Source of the DNA: Pseudomonadota bacterium
Lineage (GTDB): Bacteria; Pseudomonadota; Alphaproteobacteria; Rhizobiales; Beijerinckiaceae
Direction: 5' to 3'
NCBI GenBank assembly: GCA_023450615.1
Contig: JAEXGT010000091.1
Coordinates: 11,201 to 75,200 of the forward strand
Length of the DNA stretch: 64,000 nt
Shown: piece after piece, positions 1 through 9,104 of the stretch
How positions within the stretch are numbered: the first letter of the stretch is position 1
Layout of the letters: each line of letters begins with the position of its first letter
Notes under the pieces: generated by a model
The model's database searches: none
Told to the model about the DNA's origin: nothing
What the model saw: only the letters and a program-made list of their open reading frames with translations
Made by a program: the position numbers and the translations under genes

Positions 1-502
1 TCGGATCGATCTGCTCGATGAACGGGATCATGACGAGGATCACGAAAGGAACCGTCGGCACGAGATTGGCGACGACCACGCCCCAGAATGTTCCCGCAAG
101 GCCCGTCCGGTACAGAACGGTTGCGAGAGGAATGCCGAAAGTGATCGGCGGGATGAGCAACGGCAGCAGGAAGAGCAGCACCAGAAGGCGCTTGCCCGGG
201 AAATCGCGGCGCGCGAGCGCATAAGCAGCGGTGACGCCGAGCACGCCCGAAATCAGAACCACCACCCCGACAACCTGAAAGGTGACGAGCAGCACGTCCC
301 AAAGCTGGAACTCGTTCCAGGCGGAGGAATACCAGCGGGTCGTCCAACCCACCGGCAGCCATGTTCCCAGCCAACGCGTGGCGAAGGAACTCGTGATCAC
401 CGTCGCGATCATGGCAAGCAGATTGACGATGAAGAAGCCGACCACGCTCCAGACAGCCACAGCCCACAGTTTCGCGCCAATCGTCGTATCGCGGATCATC
501 AT
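1..502 (-). CDS. ABC transporter inner-membrane permease, second subunit (3' end outside window)
   Basis: Partial gene: 167 codons from the start are visible and the C-terminus lies beyond the left edge. The protein begins MMIRDTTIGAKLW and has a long hydrophobic first helix, a periplasmic stretch, then at least three further membrane segments, as in PotC-type permeases. The conserved cytoplasmic EAA loop would lie mostly outside the window. The start follows the stop of the upstream permease by one base, and the purine-rich end of that gene supplies the ribosome-binding site, so the two are coupled. It is inferred to form a heterodimeric channel with the 504-1415 product. The family is clear; the substrate is not. 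Confidence 0.85.
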   Translation of the reverse strand, partial: MMIRDTTIGAKLWAVAVWSVVGFFIVNLLAMIATVITSSFATRWLGTWLPVGWTTRWYSSAWNEFQLWDVLLVTFQVVGVVVLISGVLGVTAAYALARRDFPGKRLLVLLFLLPLLIPPITFGIPLATVLYRTGLAGTFWGVVVANLVPTVPFVILVMIPFIEQIDP

Positions 503-503
503 C

Positions 504-1415
504 TTACCCTTTCGCGCCGGAGGCCGGGCCACGGTAGAACAACCCGCGGGACGCGAGCACCAGAACGACGATGGCGAGCTGGACGAAACCCATGATCATC
601 GCCACCGCGGAGGCCATGGAGTAATCGTATTCCTCAAAGGCGGCCTGATAGGCCGCAATCGAGATCACGCGCGTCGAGCCCGCAGGCTCGCCGAGCAGAA
701 CGGCCGAAGGAAACACCGAGAAGGCCTGCACGAAGGACAGGCAGAACGTGATGGCGAAGCCTGGCATCAGAAGCGGCAGGTAGATATGGAGAAAGCGCTG
801 CCATGCGCTCGCCCCGAGCGTTGCCGCCGCCTGCTCCAGAGCCGGATCGATGCCGGTGACATAGGACAGGATCAGGAGAAATGTGAACGGAAATCCCGTG
901 ATCACAAGAGAGGCGAAAACGCCCCAGTAATTGTGCACGAGCCGCAGGGGCTGATCGATGATGCCGAGTGTCACGAGAGTGCGATTGAACCACCCTTGAG
1001 GCCCCAGGTAGTTCAAGAGCCCCTCCGCCACCAGAACGGTGCCAAGGGTGATCGGCAACACAAGGATCGTAGTCAGCAGGCGCTGCCGCCGCATGAGGCG
1101 GACGCGGAAGGAAATCGGAACGGCGAGAAGCAGGTTGAGCAGCGTGACGGGAATAGACAGCAGCAGGGTGTTGGCGATTGTGTCGTAAAAGTATGAATCA
1201 GAGAAGAAGCGCTCGTAATTGGCAAGCACTCCGCCATTCTTCGGCTCGAATGATAGAACGAAGCCGAAGGCGAAGGGATAGACGAAGAGAAGCAGGCTGA
1301 AGATGGCCGCAGGAACGACCAGAAGGGTGACAGCGTCAAAGCCCTTCGCCGCCAACCGCTGCCGCAGACTGGGGCCGTGCTCGATATGGGCTGTTGGTGC
1401 GATGGCCTCCATCAT
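504..1415 (-). CDS. ABC transporter inner-membrane permease, first subunit (PotB-like)
   Basis: 303-residue integral membrane protein. A cytoplasmic N-terminus is followed by a first helix near residues 30-50 and five more hydrophobic segments. The EAA-type loop is near residues 190-215 (LEQAAATLGASAWQRFLHIY), the contact site for the ATPase. Length and layout match binding-protein-dependent permeases of the spermidine/putrescine/iron group. Its start overlaps the ATPase stop by four bases and its stop abuts the second permease, so the cluster is one operon read leftward from uxaC. Position beside uronate genes suggests uptake of a hexuronate or related sugar acid; this is inference from neighbours only. 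Confidence 0.9.
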   Translation of the reverse strand: MMEAIAPTAHIEHGPSLRQRLAAKGFDAVTLLVVPAAIFSLLLFVYPFAFGFVLSFEPKNGGVLANYERFFSDSYFYDTIANTLLLSIPVTLLNLLLAVPISFRVRLMRRQRLLTTILVLPITLGTVLVAEGLLNYLGPQGWFNRTLVTLGIIDQPLRLVHNYWGVFASLVITGFPFTFLLILSYVTGIDPALEQAAATLGASAWQRFLHIYLPLLMPGFAITFCLSFVQAFSVFPSAVLLGEPAGSTRVISIAAYQAAFEEYDYSMASAVAMIMGFVQLAIVVLVLASRGLFYRGPASGAKG

Positions 1416-2497
1416 TGTCTCCCCTTGATCGGTTCGGCAAAGACGAGAACCCGTTGCTGGTCGGCTTGCAGGTGGACAACGGATCCCAGCTCGACCGGCT
1501 GATGGGAACGGAAAACGAAATCGAGACCGCTTTCGGAATGCGCCGTTCCCACGAACTCGCGTCCGCGATATTCGATGGTGTCGACCTTGACCCTCAGGGC
1601 ATTCTCGCCAGCCTCGCCAAGAATGAGATCGTCCGGGCGGATCGCTGCATAGGCAGTCGAACCGGCCGATAGGCTCTCGCGTGCAATGCCGCCGATCCGT
1701 GCGCCATCCACATCGAGAAGAGCCCGCCCATTCTCGACCGAGACGACCTTTCCCTTGAGCTTGTTGCGGAAGCCCATGAAATCGGCAACATCGAGATGCG
1801 CCGGCGCATCATAGAGTTCCTTCGGCGTTCCGACCTGACGGATGACGCCATCGCGCAACACCACGATCCGGTCCGCGAGCGACAGGGCCTCGTCCTGATC
1901 GTGGGTAACATAGATCGTCGTCGCGCCAAGCTCGTTGTGAATGCGCCGGATCTCAGCCCGCATTTCGAGGCGCAGCTTTGCATCGAGGTTCGAGAGAGGT
2001 TCGTCCATGAGAACGAGCGGCGGCTCGATGACGATGGCGCGGGCAATCGCCACGCGTTGCTGCTGACCGCCCGAGAGCTGGCCGGGCAGCTTGTTCTCCT
2101 GACCTTCAAGGCGGACGAGGCTCAGCGCCTCGTTCACCTTGCGGTCGATTTCCGCCTTAGGCCTGCCGCGCATCTTGAGACCGAAGCCGATGTTCTGGCG
2201 CACATTGAGATGAGGAAAGAGCGCATAGTTCTGGAACACCATTCCAAACCCGCGCTCCTCAGGACGCATCGTGTCGATCCGGTTCTTGTCGAGCCAGATC
2301 GCGCCGCCCGTGACGGGGAGAAGACCCGCGATGCAGTTCAACGTCGTCGATTTGCCGCAACCCGACGGCCCGAGAAGCGCGATGAACTCACGCCTCTGGA
2401 TTGTCAGGGAGACATCGCGAAGAGCGTTGAGCGCGCCGAACTCGCGTCTGACGCGATCAAGCCGAACTTCGTTGAACTGAGAGAGAGCTATGGTCAT
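1412..2497 (-). CDS. ABC transporter ATP-binding protein (PotA/FbpC type)
   Basis: 361-residue cytoplasmic ATPase that energises the importer. Walker A is GPSGCGKST near residue 43, the Q-loop lies in the VFQNYALF segment, the ABC signature is LSGGQQQR, Walker B with the D-loop is VLMDEPLSNLD, and the switch histidine is in VTHDQDEAL. After about residue 240 comes a TOBE-type beta domain, typical of the carbohydrate/polyamine importer class. It lies 15 bp from the binding-protein gene and overlaps the first permease by four bases, so it belongs to the operon. ATPase function is certain by motif; substrate specificity cannot be read from it. Confidence 0.95.
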   Translation of the reverse strand: MTIALSQFNEVRLDRVRREFGALNALRDVSLTIQRREFIALLGPSGCGKSTTLNCIAGLLPVTGGAIWLDKNRIDTMRPEERGFGMVFQNYALFPHLNVRQNIGFGLKMRGRPKAEIDRKVNEALSLVRLEGQENKLPGQLSGGQQQRVAIARAIVIEPPLVLMDEPLSNLDAKLRLEMRAEIRRIHNELGATTIYVTHDQDEALSLADRIVVLRDGVIRQVGTPKELYDAPAHLDVADFMGFRNKLKGKVVSVENGRALLDVDGARIGGIARESLSAGSTAYAAIRPDDLILGEAGENALRVKVDTIEYRGREFVGTAHSESGLDFVFRSHQPVELGSVVHLQADQQRVLVFAEPIKGRQ

Positions 2498-2512
2498 CGC
2501 GGGTCCTTTGGA

Positions 2513-3703
2513 TTACTTGCGCTTCGCTCCGCCGATCTGCTCGTCCCACATGCGGAACGCCACCACCATCTGCTCCGGCTGGAGCGGCAGTTCGATCGGG
2601 TTCTCGGCGATCCACTTCTCGTATTCGGGACGTCCGAATTCCTTGATCGCGGCCTGGCTCTCAGGAGGAGCCATGTCGAGGGTGACGTCCTTCACCGCAG
2701 GGCCCGGATAGAAATAGCCCTCGTCGTAGGTGTAGGCCTGCTGCTCCTTGGTGAGGAGGAAGTTCATGAGGTCGAGAAGAACGGCGACCTTCTCGTTCGA
2801 CAGGCCCTTGGGGATGCACATGTAATGCGCGTCGGCCACCCAGTGGAAGCCTTTGAGCGCGGCAACCTTCGCTTCTTTCGGAACGACGCCGAGCACGCGC
2901 GGATTGATATCCCAGCCCGTGGTGGATACCGTCATGTCGCGCGAGCCTTCGCCCAGCTCCTTCATCACCGCGCCCGTGCCTGACGGGTAGTACTCGATGT
3001 TCTGCCCAAGCTCCTTGAGATAGGCCCAGGTCTTGTCCCAGCCCTTCGCCGGATCCTGCGGATTGCTGTCGCCGAGGATATAGGGAAGGCCCATGATGAA
3101 GGTGCGGCCCGGGCCGGAATTTGCGGGACGCGCATAGATCAGGCGGTTCGGGTTCTCCTTGGTCCAGGCCAGGAGTTCTTCCGCCGTGGTCGGCACCTTT
3201 TTCACCCGGTCGGGCATATACTCGAGGAGCGGGCCCGAGGGATAATACGTCACCACGACGCCCTGCCCTTTTGCCAGCGTCTGCATCTTCGCGGCAGCCG
3301 GAAGATAGATGTCATCGAGCTTCGGCAGAGCGCCCGCATGCTGCGCCATGACCTCCACCCAGAGCTTCTGCTCAATACCGGCGGACAATGCATCCGTGCC
3401 GGTGAGCACGAGGTCGATATCGACGCGGCCCGCATCCTGCTGCGCCTTCAGCTTGCCCGCGAGTTCAGGCGCGGGAGCCTTGGTGAAGGTGATGCGGGAA
3501 ACGAGGTTGGGCTTCGCCTTGCGATAGTTCTCGATGGCTTTCTGAGTCAGCGCCAGATTGCCCGCGACGTCGATGATGTTGAGCGTCACAGGGCTCGTCG
3601 GCAGCGCCAATTGTTGAGCCAGGGCCTTTCCGCCAAGGGTGGCGATGCCCGCGCCGACGGCTACCCCGCCGACGAAGTTACGTCTTGTGATCAGGTTCGT
3701 CAT
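2513..3703 (-). CDS. Periplasmic solute-binding protein of the ABC importer (extracellular family 1)
   Basis: 396 residues from the chosen ATG at 3703, which has a GGGAGGA ribosome-binding site; an in-frame start 54 bp upstream would add a tail with no signal-like features. The N-terminus TRRNFVGG followed by a hydrophobic stretch and ALAQQ looks like a twin-arginine signal with a cleavage site, so the protein is probably exported folded to the periplasm. The body has the two-lobed family-1 character (DIDLVLTGTDALS, SGPGRTFIMGLPY). It lies between uxaC and the ATPase gene on the same strand. The nearest known relatives bind polyamines, thiamine or iron, but the context favours a sugar acid. 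Confidence 0.88.
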   Translation of the reverse strand: MTNLITRRNFVGGVAVGAGIATLGGKALAQQLALPTSPVTLNIIDVAGNLALTQKAIENYRKAKPNLVSRITFTKAPAPELAGKLKAQQDAGRVDIDLVLTGTDALSAGIEQKLWVEVMAQHAGALPKLDDIYLPAAAKMQTLAKGQGVVVTYYPSGPLLEYMPDRVKKVPTTAEELLAWTKENPNRLIYARPANSGPGRTFIMGLPYILGDSNPQDPAKGWDKTWAYLKELGQNIEYYPSGTGAVMKELGEGSRDMTVSTTGWDINPRVLGVVPKEAKVAALKGFHWVADAHYMCIPKGLSNEKVAVLLDLMNFLLTKEQQAYTYDEGYFYPGPAVKDVTLDMAPPESQAAIKEFGRPEYEKWIAENPIELPLQPEQMVVAFRMWDEQIGGAKRK

Positions 3704-3753
3704 GGTCTTCCTCCCGTTCTGTGCAGCATAGCCGTCGAGGGCCATGCCCGTTC

Positions 3754-5157
3754 TCACAGCTTGTAGGCCTCTTTTGCGAGGCGATATGCGAGGTCGTAGG
3801 CCAGCTCGTGCGCTTCGTCCTCATCGAGGCGGTGTGTCGTCACGAGGCTGGCGAGATAGGCGCAGTCGACACGGCGGGCCACATCGTGGCGCGCCGGAAT
3901 GGAAAGGTAGGCGCGCGTGTCGTCATTGAAGCCGACCGTGTTGTAGAAGCCCGCCGTCTCCGTGGTGAGCTCGCGGAACCGGCGCATGCCCTCCGGCGCA
4001 TCGAAGAACCACCAAGCCGGGCCGAGCTTCAGGACCGGATAGTGACCAGCAAGCGGGGCAAGCTCCCGGGAATAGCTCGTCTCATCCAGAGTGAACAGAA
4101 TGACGGTGAGTTTCGGCTCATTACCGAAGCGGTCGAGCAACGGCTTCAGCGCGCTCACGTAATCGGTCTGCGAGGGAATGTCTGCTCCCATGTCGCGGCC
4201 GAAGCGGCTGTAGATTTGCCGGTTGTGATTGCGGAAGGACCCGGGATGGATCTGCATCACCATTCCGTCCTCCACGCTCATGACCGCCATCTCGGTCAGC
4301 ATCTGAGCACGGAACAGCTCGGCATCGCCGGGGCCCATATCCCCCGTCGAAACGCGGCGGAACAGAGCCTCGGCATCGGCGCGCGGCAGATCCGCCGTCC
4401 TCGCCGTCGGATGACCATGATCGGTCGAGGTCGCACCATATTCGCGGAAGAAGGCTCGGCGCTTGCGGTGCGCCTCCAGATAGCCGCTCCAGCTTGATGT
4501 GTCGCAGCCCGTGATCTCGCCGAAGCGCACGAGGTTCTCACGAAAGCCGTCGAAATCCGGATCGACGACCGGATCGGGGCGATAGGCCGTGACGACGCGC
4601 CCTCCCCAGCCCGAGCGCCGAATGATCTCGTGATACTTCAGCGGATCGAGCGGGCTTTCCGTCGTGGCGATGGCCTCGATGCGAAAACGCTCGAACAGGG
4701 CGCGCGGCAGGAATTCCGGCGTGCGCAGGGCCTCATCGATGCGGTCGTAATAGGAATCGGCATTGTCCGCAGAAAGACGCTCCGTGAAACCGAAGAGCGT
4801 TGCGAAAGTGTGATCGAGCCATGCACGCGTGGGCGTGCCGCGGAAGAGATGGTAATGCGCCGCAAAACGGCGCCAGATCGCGCGCGGGTCTTTCTCGACA
4901 GCGGCGCCATCCTTGGTCGGGATGCCGAGATCCTCTAGACGCACGCCCTGGCTGTAGAGCATCCGGAAAATGTAGTGATCGGGAATGACGAAAAGCGTCG
5001 CCGGATCGGGAAAAGGCTCGTTATCTGCATACCAGCGCGGATCGGTATGGCCATGCGGCGAAATGATCGGCAGGTCCCTGACTCCCTCATAGAGCCTTCG
5101 TGCAACAGCACGTGTTTCAGGCTCGACAGGGAACAGCCGGTCCGGATGGATCAGCAT
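3754..5157 (-). CDS. uxaC: Uronate (glucuronate/galacturonate) isomerase
   Basis: 467 residues, the usual length for UxaC. It converts D-glucuronate to D-fructuronate and D-galacturonate to D-tagaturonate, the first step of bacterial hexuronate breakdown in the cytoplasm. The amidohydrolase-type metal motif ISPHGHTDPRWYADN sits near residues 33-47, and further family segments include YDRIDEAL, LYSQGV and the C-terminal DLAYRLAKEAY. The start has an AGGGAGA ribosome-binding site. It is first in a leftward operon with the ABC importer and divergent from the regulator-uxaA-uxuA group, so both arms are probably controlled from the intergenic region at 5158-5275. Confidence 0.95.
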   Translation of the reverse strand: MLIHPDRLFPVEPETRAVARRLYEGVRDLPIISPHGHTDPRWYADNEPFPDPATLFVIPDHYIFRMLYSQGVRLEDLGIPTKDGAAVEKDPRAIWRRFAAHYHLFRGTPTRAWLDHTFATLFGFTERLSADNADSYYDRIDEALRTPEFLPRALFERFRIEAIATTESPLDPLKYHEIIRRSGWGGRVVTAYRPDPVVDPDFDGFRENLVRFGEITGCDTSSWSGYLEAHRKRRAFFREYGATSTDHGHPTARTADLPRADAEALFRRVSTGDMGPGDAELFRAQMLTEMAVMSVEDGMVMQIHPGSFRNHNRQIYSRFGRDMGADIPSQTDYVSALKPLLDRFGNEPKLTVILFTLDETSYSRELAPLAGHYPVLKLGPAWWFFDAPEGMRRFRELTTETAGFYNTVGFNDDTRAYLSIPARHDVARRVDCAYLASLVTTHRLDEDEAHELAYDLAYRLAKEAYKL

Positions 5158-5275
5158 GGCGTTCTCCCTAGGCGCTTCATCTCGACCTTCACCGGTCGTC
5201 TTTAGTTTACGTAAGGGAGATTAGAGCCTTCCAGCCGGCTTTGCAATGGTCTACTAGTATGGTAGTGTGCCACTT
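5158..5275. promoter_or_regulatory. Divergent promoter/operator region of the hexuronate locus
   Basis: The only non-coding space between leftward uxaC and the rightward GntR regulator, so it must hold both promoters. An 8-bp palindrome TTACGTAA lies at 5207-5214, and an ACTAGT-centred, imperfectly symmetric stretch lies at about 5246-5264. Either could be a GntR/FCD operator. This is a positional inference; no clear -35/-10 pair was assigned. Confidence 0.5.
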
Positions 5276-6004
5276 ATGACTAATAAGAGCCCCCTTGTGA
5301 AACTCGACGACAGCCGCGAGCCCATGGCCCGAAGGGTCACCCGCGCCCTTCGCCAAGCTATCGTCACGATGCAGATCCCACCGGGAGAAATGCTTTCTGA
5401 GCAAGATCTTGCACAGAAATTCGGGGTCAGCCGCTCGCCGGTCAGGGAGGCACTCATCAAGCTCAGCGAGGCAGGTCTCGTGCGGGTTCTCCCGCAGCGC
5501 GGCACCCAAGTGGTCAAGATCTCGCGAGCCGGCGTGGAGGATGCGCGTTTCATTCGCGAAGCGGTGGAGTGCGCGGTTGTGCGCGAGGCGGCCCTAAAGG
5601 CGACGCCGGTCATGCTGACAGAGCTGAACGCCAGTCTCACACGACAGCGCCGCGCTCAGCGCTCAGCGTCCACGGAAGAGTTTCTCTTGCTCGATGAAGA
5701 ATTTCACCGACTGCTCGCCGAGACCGCGGGTCGGCCCAAGGCCTGGCAGATGATTGAAGACGTCAAGCCGCAGATGGACCGGGTGCGGTTCCTCGATATG
5801 GCGAAAGCCGTGCCGCGCCATGTGGTTTTCGATCAGCACGTCCTCATCGTGAATGCTATTAAGGAGAGGAATCCGGTTGAGGCAGAGGCGGCCATGCATC
5901 AGCATTTGAGCGAAATCCTGCGCTCGCTGCCGGAGCTTGCTCAGCAGCATCCAAATCTCTTCGAATCCGAAGCTGACGTCTCTGCGGAAGTTCTCAGCGC
6001 ATGA
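5276..6004 (+). CDS. GntR-family transcriptional regulator (FadR/FCD subfamily), likely hexuronate regulator
   Basis: 242 residues from ATG 5276; an in-frame GTG at 5267 would add three residues. The N-terminal winged helix-turn-helix is at about residues 15-75, including EQDLAQKFGVSRSPVREAL and the wing LPQRGTQVVKIS. The C-terminal all-helical FCD ligand domain has metal-site-type residues in EEFHRLLAE and the late FDQHVLIVNAI and AAMHQHL segments. Such proteins bind sugar acids and release DNA. Its place between uxaC and uxaA/uxuA suggests it represses both arms in the absence of uronate intermediates, like ExuR/UxuR. The function is by context; the family is certain. Confidence 0.9.
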   Translation: MTNKSPLVKLDDSREPMARRVTRALRQAIVTMQIPPGEMLSEQDLAQKFGVSRSPVREALIKLSEAGLVRVLPQRGTQVVKISRAGVEDARFIREAVECAVVREAALKATPVMLTELNASLTRQRRAQRSASTEEFLLLDEEFHRLLAETAGRPKAWQMIEDVKPQMDRVRFLDMAKAVPRHVVFDQHVLIVNAIKERNPVEAEAAMHQHLSEILRSLPELAQQHPNLFESEADVSAEVLSA

Positions 6005-6047
6005 GCTGTCGGTATTTCAGGGTCGAGCTCGGCGGGAGGGATTGACC

Positions 6048-7580
6048 ATGCTGGACCAACCGACACTGGCCCCACGGGTCATACGCCTCCATGAACGCGA
6101 CAACCTCGTTGTGGCCGTGGATGCCCTCACGCCAGGATCGGTCGTCTATGGTGCGACCGCGAAGAACCGCGTGCCTAAAGGCCATAAGATTGCCATTGCC
6201 CCGATTGAGCAGGGCGCGCCAATTCTCAAGTTCGGCCAGATCATCGGCTTTGCATCGCAGCCCATCGAGCCGGGCGAGTGGCTGCATGAGCACAATGTCG
6301 AGATGCACGCCTTCGCACGCGACTGGCATTTTTCCGAAGATGCAAAGCCCACTCGTGTTCTGCCGGTCGAGCAGCAGGCGACATTTCAGGGTTATCGGCG
6401 CGCGAACGGCAAGGTCGGCACGCGCAATTATCTGGCAATTCTCACCAGCGTAAACTGCTCGGCCTCCGTGGCCCGCTTCATCGCGCGAGAGGTCGAGCGG
6501 TCCGGCCTCCTCGACGATTATCCCAATATCGACGGAGTCATTCCGCTCGTGCACGGAACGGGCTGCGGCATGGACCAGAAGGGCGAAGGCGCCGACATCC
6601 TCAAGCGAACGCAATGGGGCTATGCCTCCAATCCCAACATGGCCGGCGTGCTCATGGTGGGATTAGGCTGCGAGGTTTTTCAGATCGGTCGCTGGAAAGA
6701 GATCTACAACATCCAGGAGAGCGACACTTTCCGCTCGCTGACCATTCAGGACACCGGCGGCACGCGCAAATCGGTCGAGGCGGGCATTAGCGCCATCCGT
6801 GACATGCTTCCGCTCGCCAATCGCTTTCAACGCGAGACGGTTCCTGCCTCCGAGCTGATGCTTGCGCTGCAATGTGGCGGCTCGGATGGCTATTCCGGCA
6901 TCACGGCCAACCCGGCCCTGGGCGCTGCCGCCGATCTTCTCGTGAGGAATGGCGGCACGGCAATCCTGTCGGAAACACCCGAGATATATGGCGCGGAGCA
7001 TCTCCTCACCCGCCGCGCCGCCACGCGCGAAATCGGCGAGAAACTCGTCGAGCTCATCGCTTGGTGGGAGGAGTACACGACGCGCAACAACGGCGAGATG
7101 AACAACAATCCCTCCCCCGGTAACAAGGCAGGCGGCCTCACGACGATCCTCGAGAAATCCCTGGGCGCCGCGGCCAAAGGCGGCACGACGACACTCAACG
7201 GCGTTTATCGCTATGCCGAGCCGATCACCACGAAGGGCTTCGTATTCATGGATACACCCGGCTACGATCCCGTCTCGGCGACGGGACAGGTGGCGGGCGG
7301 CGCAAATGTTCTGTGCTTCACCACGGGGCGCGGATCGGCCTATGGCTGCAAGCCGACGCCATCGATCAAGCTCGCCACGAACAGCGACGTCTATCACCGG
7401 ATGATGGACGACATGGACATCAATTGCGGCGACATTCTCGACGGCGTTTCGATTGCCGAAAAGGGCCAGGGAATCTTCGAAACGATCCTGAAGGTCGCCT
7501 CGGGTGAGCGCTCGAAATCGGAGCTTCTCGGATATGGCGATGCCGAATTTCTGCCTTGGCAGATCGGCGCGGTAATGTGA
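6048..7580 (+). CDS. uxaA: Altronate dehydratase (UxaA family)
   Basis: 510 residues from ATG 6048, downstream of a GGGAGG site. An N-terminal SAF-like domain (about residues 1-95) precedes the UxaA dehydratase body. Family signatures are visible: GYRRANGKVGTRNY, the HGTGCGM metal-site segment, QCGGSDGYSG, and near the C-terminus GCKPTPSIKLATN. It dehydrates D-altronate to 2-keto-3-deoxygluconate in the galacturonate branch. Galactarate dehydratases share the fold, so substrate assignment rests on its neighbours uxaC and uxuA. It is 43 bp downstream of the regulator gene and likely co-transcribed with it. Confidence 0.88.
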   Translation: MLDQPTLAPRVIRLHERDNLVVAVDALTPGSVVYGATAKNRVPKGHKIAIAPIEQGAPILKFGQIIGFASQPIEPGEWLHEHNVEMHAFARDWHFSEDAKPTRVLPVEQQATFQGYRRANGKVGTRNYLAILTSVNCSASVARFIAREVERSGLLDDYPNIDGVIPLVHGTGCGMDQKGEGADILKRTQWGYASNPNMAGVLMVGLGCEVFQIGRWKEIYNIQESDTFRSLTIQDTGGTRKSVEAGISAIRDMLPLANRFQRETVPASELMLALQCGGSDGYSGITANPALGAAADLLVRNGGTAILSETPEIYGAEHLLTRRAATREIGEKLVELIAWWEEYTTRNNGEMNNNPSPGNKAGGLTTILEKSLGAAAKGGTTTLNGVYRYAEPITTKGFVFMDTPGYDPVSATGQVAGGANVLCFTTGRGSAYGCKPTPSIKLATNSDVYHRMMDDMDINCGDILDGVSIAEKGQGIFETILKVASGERSKSELLGYGDAEFLPWQIGAVM

Positions 7581-7645
7581 GCGGGTAAAAGAAATTCAAC
7601 GGCAAAGCCGATCGGCGAGGTCGGCCCTCAGTGTAAGGTGATCTC

Positions 7646-8842
7646 ATGGAACAGACATGGCGCTGGTTCGGCCCGGATGATGCCGTTCAGCTACCCCACA
7701 TCCGCCAGACCGGCGCGACGGGGATCGTCACGGCTCTGCACCACCTTCCTTATGGCGTCGTGTGGAGCGTGGAGGAGATCGAGAAGCGGAAAAGCGAGAT
7801 TGCAGCCGACCGTTCCCTCGGCCTGCGGTGGAGTGTCGTCGAGAGCCTTCCGATCCATGAGAACATCAAGATCGGCGAAGGCGATCTCACCCCTCTCTTC
7901 GACAATTATCGCCAGTCGCTTCGTAACCTCGCGCAATGCGGCATCACGACGGTGTGCTACAACTTCATGCCGGTGGTCGATTGGACACGCACCGAACTCG
8001 CCTTCCCTCTTCCGGGTGGCGGAACGGCCCTGCGCTTCAATATGCATGAATACGTAGCTTTCGACTGCTTCATGCTTCAGCGTCAGGGCGCTGAGGAGGA
8101 GCAATCACCCGAAGTCATGGCACGAGCGAAAGAATGGTACGACCGCTCGTCGGAAGCCGACCGAAATAAACTCCTTTCCAACATCATGGCGGGCCTTCCA
8201 GGTGCTTACGACCGCTACGACGTCCCGGGTCTGCGGGCGATGCTTGCGCGCTACAAGGATATCGATGCAGCTGCGCTGCGCGAGAACCTGAGCCGTTTCC
8301 TGCGCGAAGTGATTCCGGTGGCGGAAGAGGTCGGAATCCGCATGTGTATTCATCCGGACGATCCACCGCGCTCCTTGATGGGCCTTCCGCGCATCGTCTC
8401 GAATGCGGACGACCTCGCGTTCATCATCGGCGCGGTCGACTCTCCCGCGAATGGCGTCACGCTCTGCAGTGGCTCCCTGGGCGCGAACCCCTCCAACGAC
8501 GTACCCAGCATTGCGCGGCGCTTTGCGGACCGCATCTGGTTCGCACATCTGCGTAATGTCGCCAAAGAGCCGGACGGCTCTTTCATGGAGGCGGATCATC
8601 TCGGCGGCGACACCGACATGGTGGCTCTCGTCAGCGTCCTCCTGGAAGAGCAGAAGCGCCGCAGGGATTCAGGCGATCCGCGCTGGCGCATCCCGATGCG
8701 ACCGGACCATGGACACGAATTGCTCGACGATGTGGGCAAGCCGACCCATCCTGGATATCCGGCCATTGGCCGCCTCAAAGGGCTCGCGGAATTGCGTGGA
8801 GTGATGACGGCGGTTTCATCCCTGAAGGGGTTGCCTCTCTGA
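7646..8842 (+). CDS. uxuA: Mannonate dehydratase
   Basis: 398 residues, full length for UxuA. It converts D-mannonate to 2-keto-3-deoxygluconate, the glucuronate-branch counterpart of UxaA. Recognisable segments are MEQTWRWFG at the start, VVESLPIHE, YNFMPVVDWTRT, the metal-binding MCIHPDDPPRSL, GVTLCSGSLG, FAHLRNV and MRPDHGHELLDD. The gene follows uxaA by 65 bp on the same strand. Together with uxaC it gives both dehydratases of hexuronate catabolism, although the two linking reductases (UxuB, UxaB) are not in this window. Confidence 0.95.
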   Translation: MEQTWRWFGPDDAVQLPHIRQTGATGIVTALHHLPYGVVWSVEEIEKRKSEIAADRSLGLRWSVVESLPIHENIKIGEGDLTPLFDNYRQSLRNLAQCGITTVCYNFMPVVDWTRTELAFPLPGGGTALRFNMHEYVAFDCFMLQRQGAEEEQSPEVMARAKEWYDRSSEADRNKLLSNIMAGLPGAYDRYDVPGLRAMLARYKDIDAAALRENLSRFLREVIPVAEEVGIRMCIHPDDPPRSLMGLPRIVSNADDLAFIIGAVDSPANGVTLCSGSLGANPSNDVPSIARRFADRIWFAHLRNVAKEPDGSFMEADHLGGDTDMVALVSVLLEEQKRRRDSGDPRWRIPMRPDHGHELLDDVGKPTHPGYPAIGRLKGLAELRGVMTAVSSLKGLPL

Positions 8843-9104
8843 GGGCCGGCGCACCTCGCGTCCTGGTGCGAAAAGGAGCATCGAAGCGCTGCGCTCATGA
8901 GGATCGGGCGCGACATCGCTGCCCGCCTTCAAGACTGACCCGCAACAATGCTGCGCGCGGGACGGCTTGATTGGCTAGCTCATGCCGCCCCTATGGCCGT
9001 CTTATTGCTAAGGTCGTTTGCCCGAACAATCCAAGACGGGCCTGCGAGCATTTGCTAGAATCCTGCTCTCAAATACTTCATCGGCAGATTTCAGGGAAAC
9101 GCTC

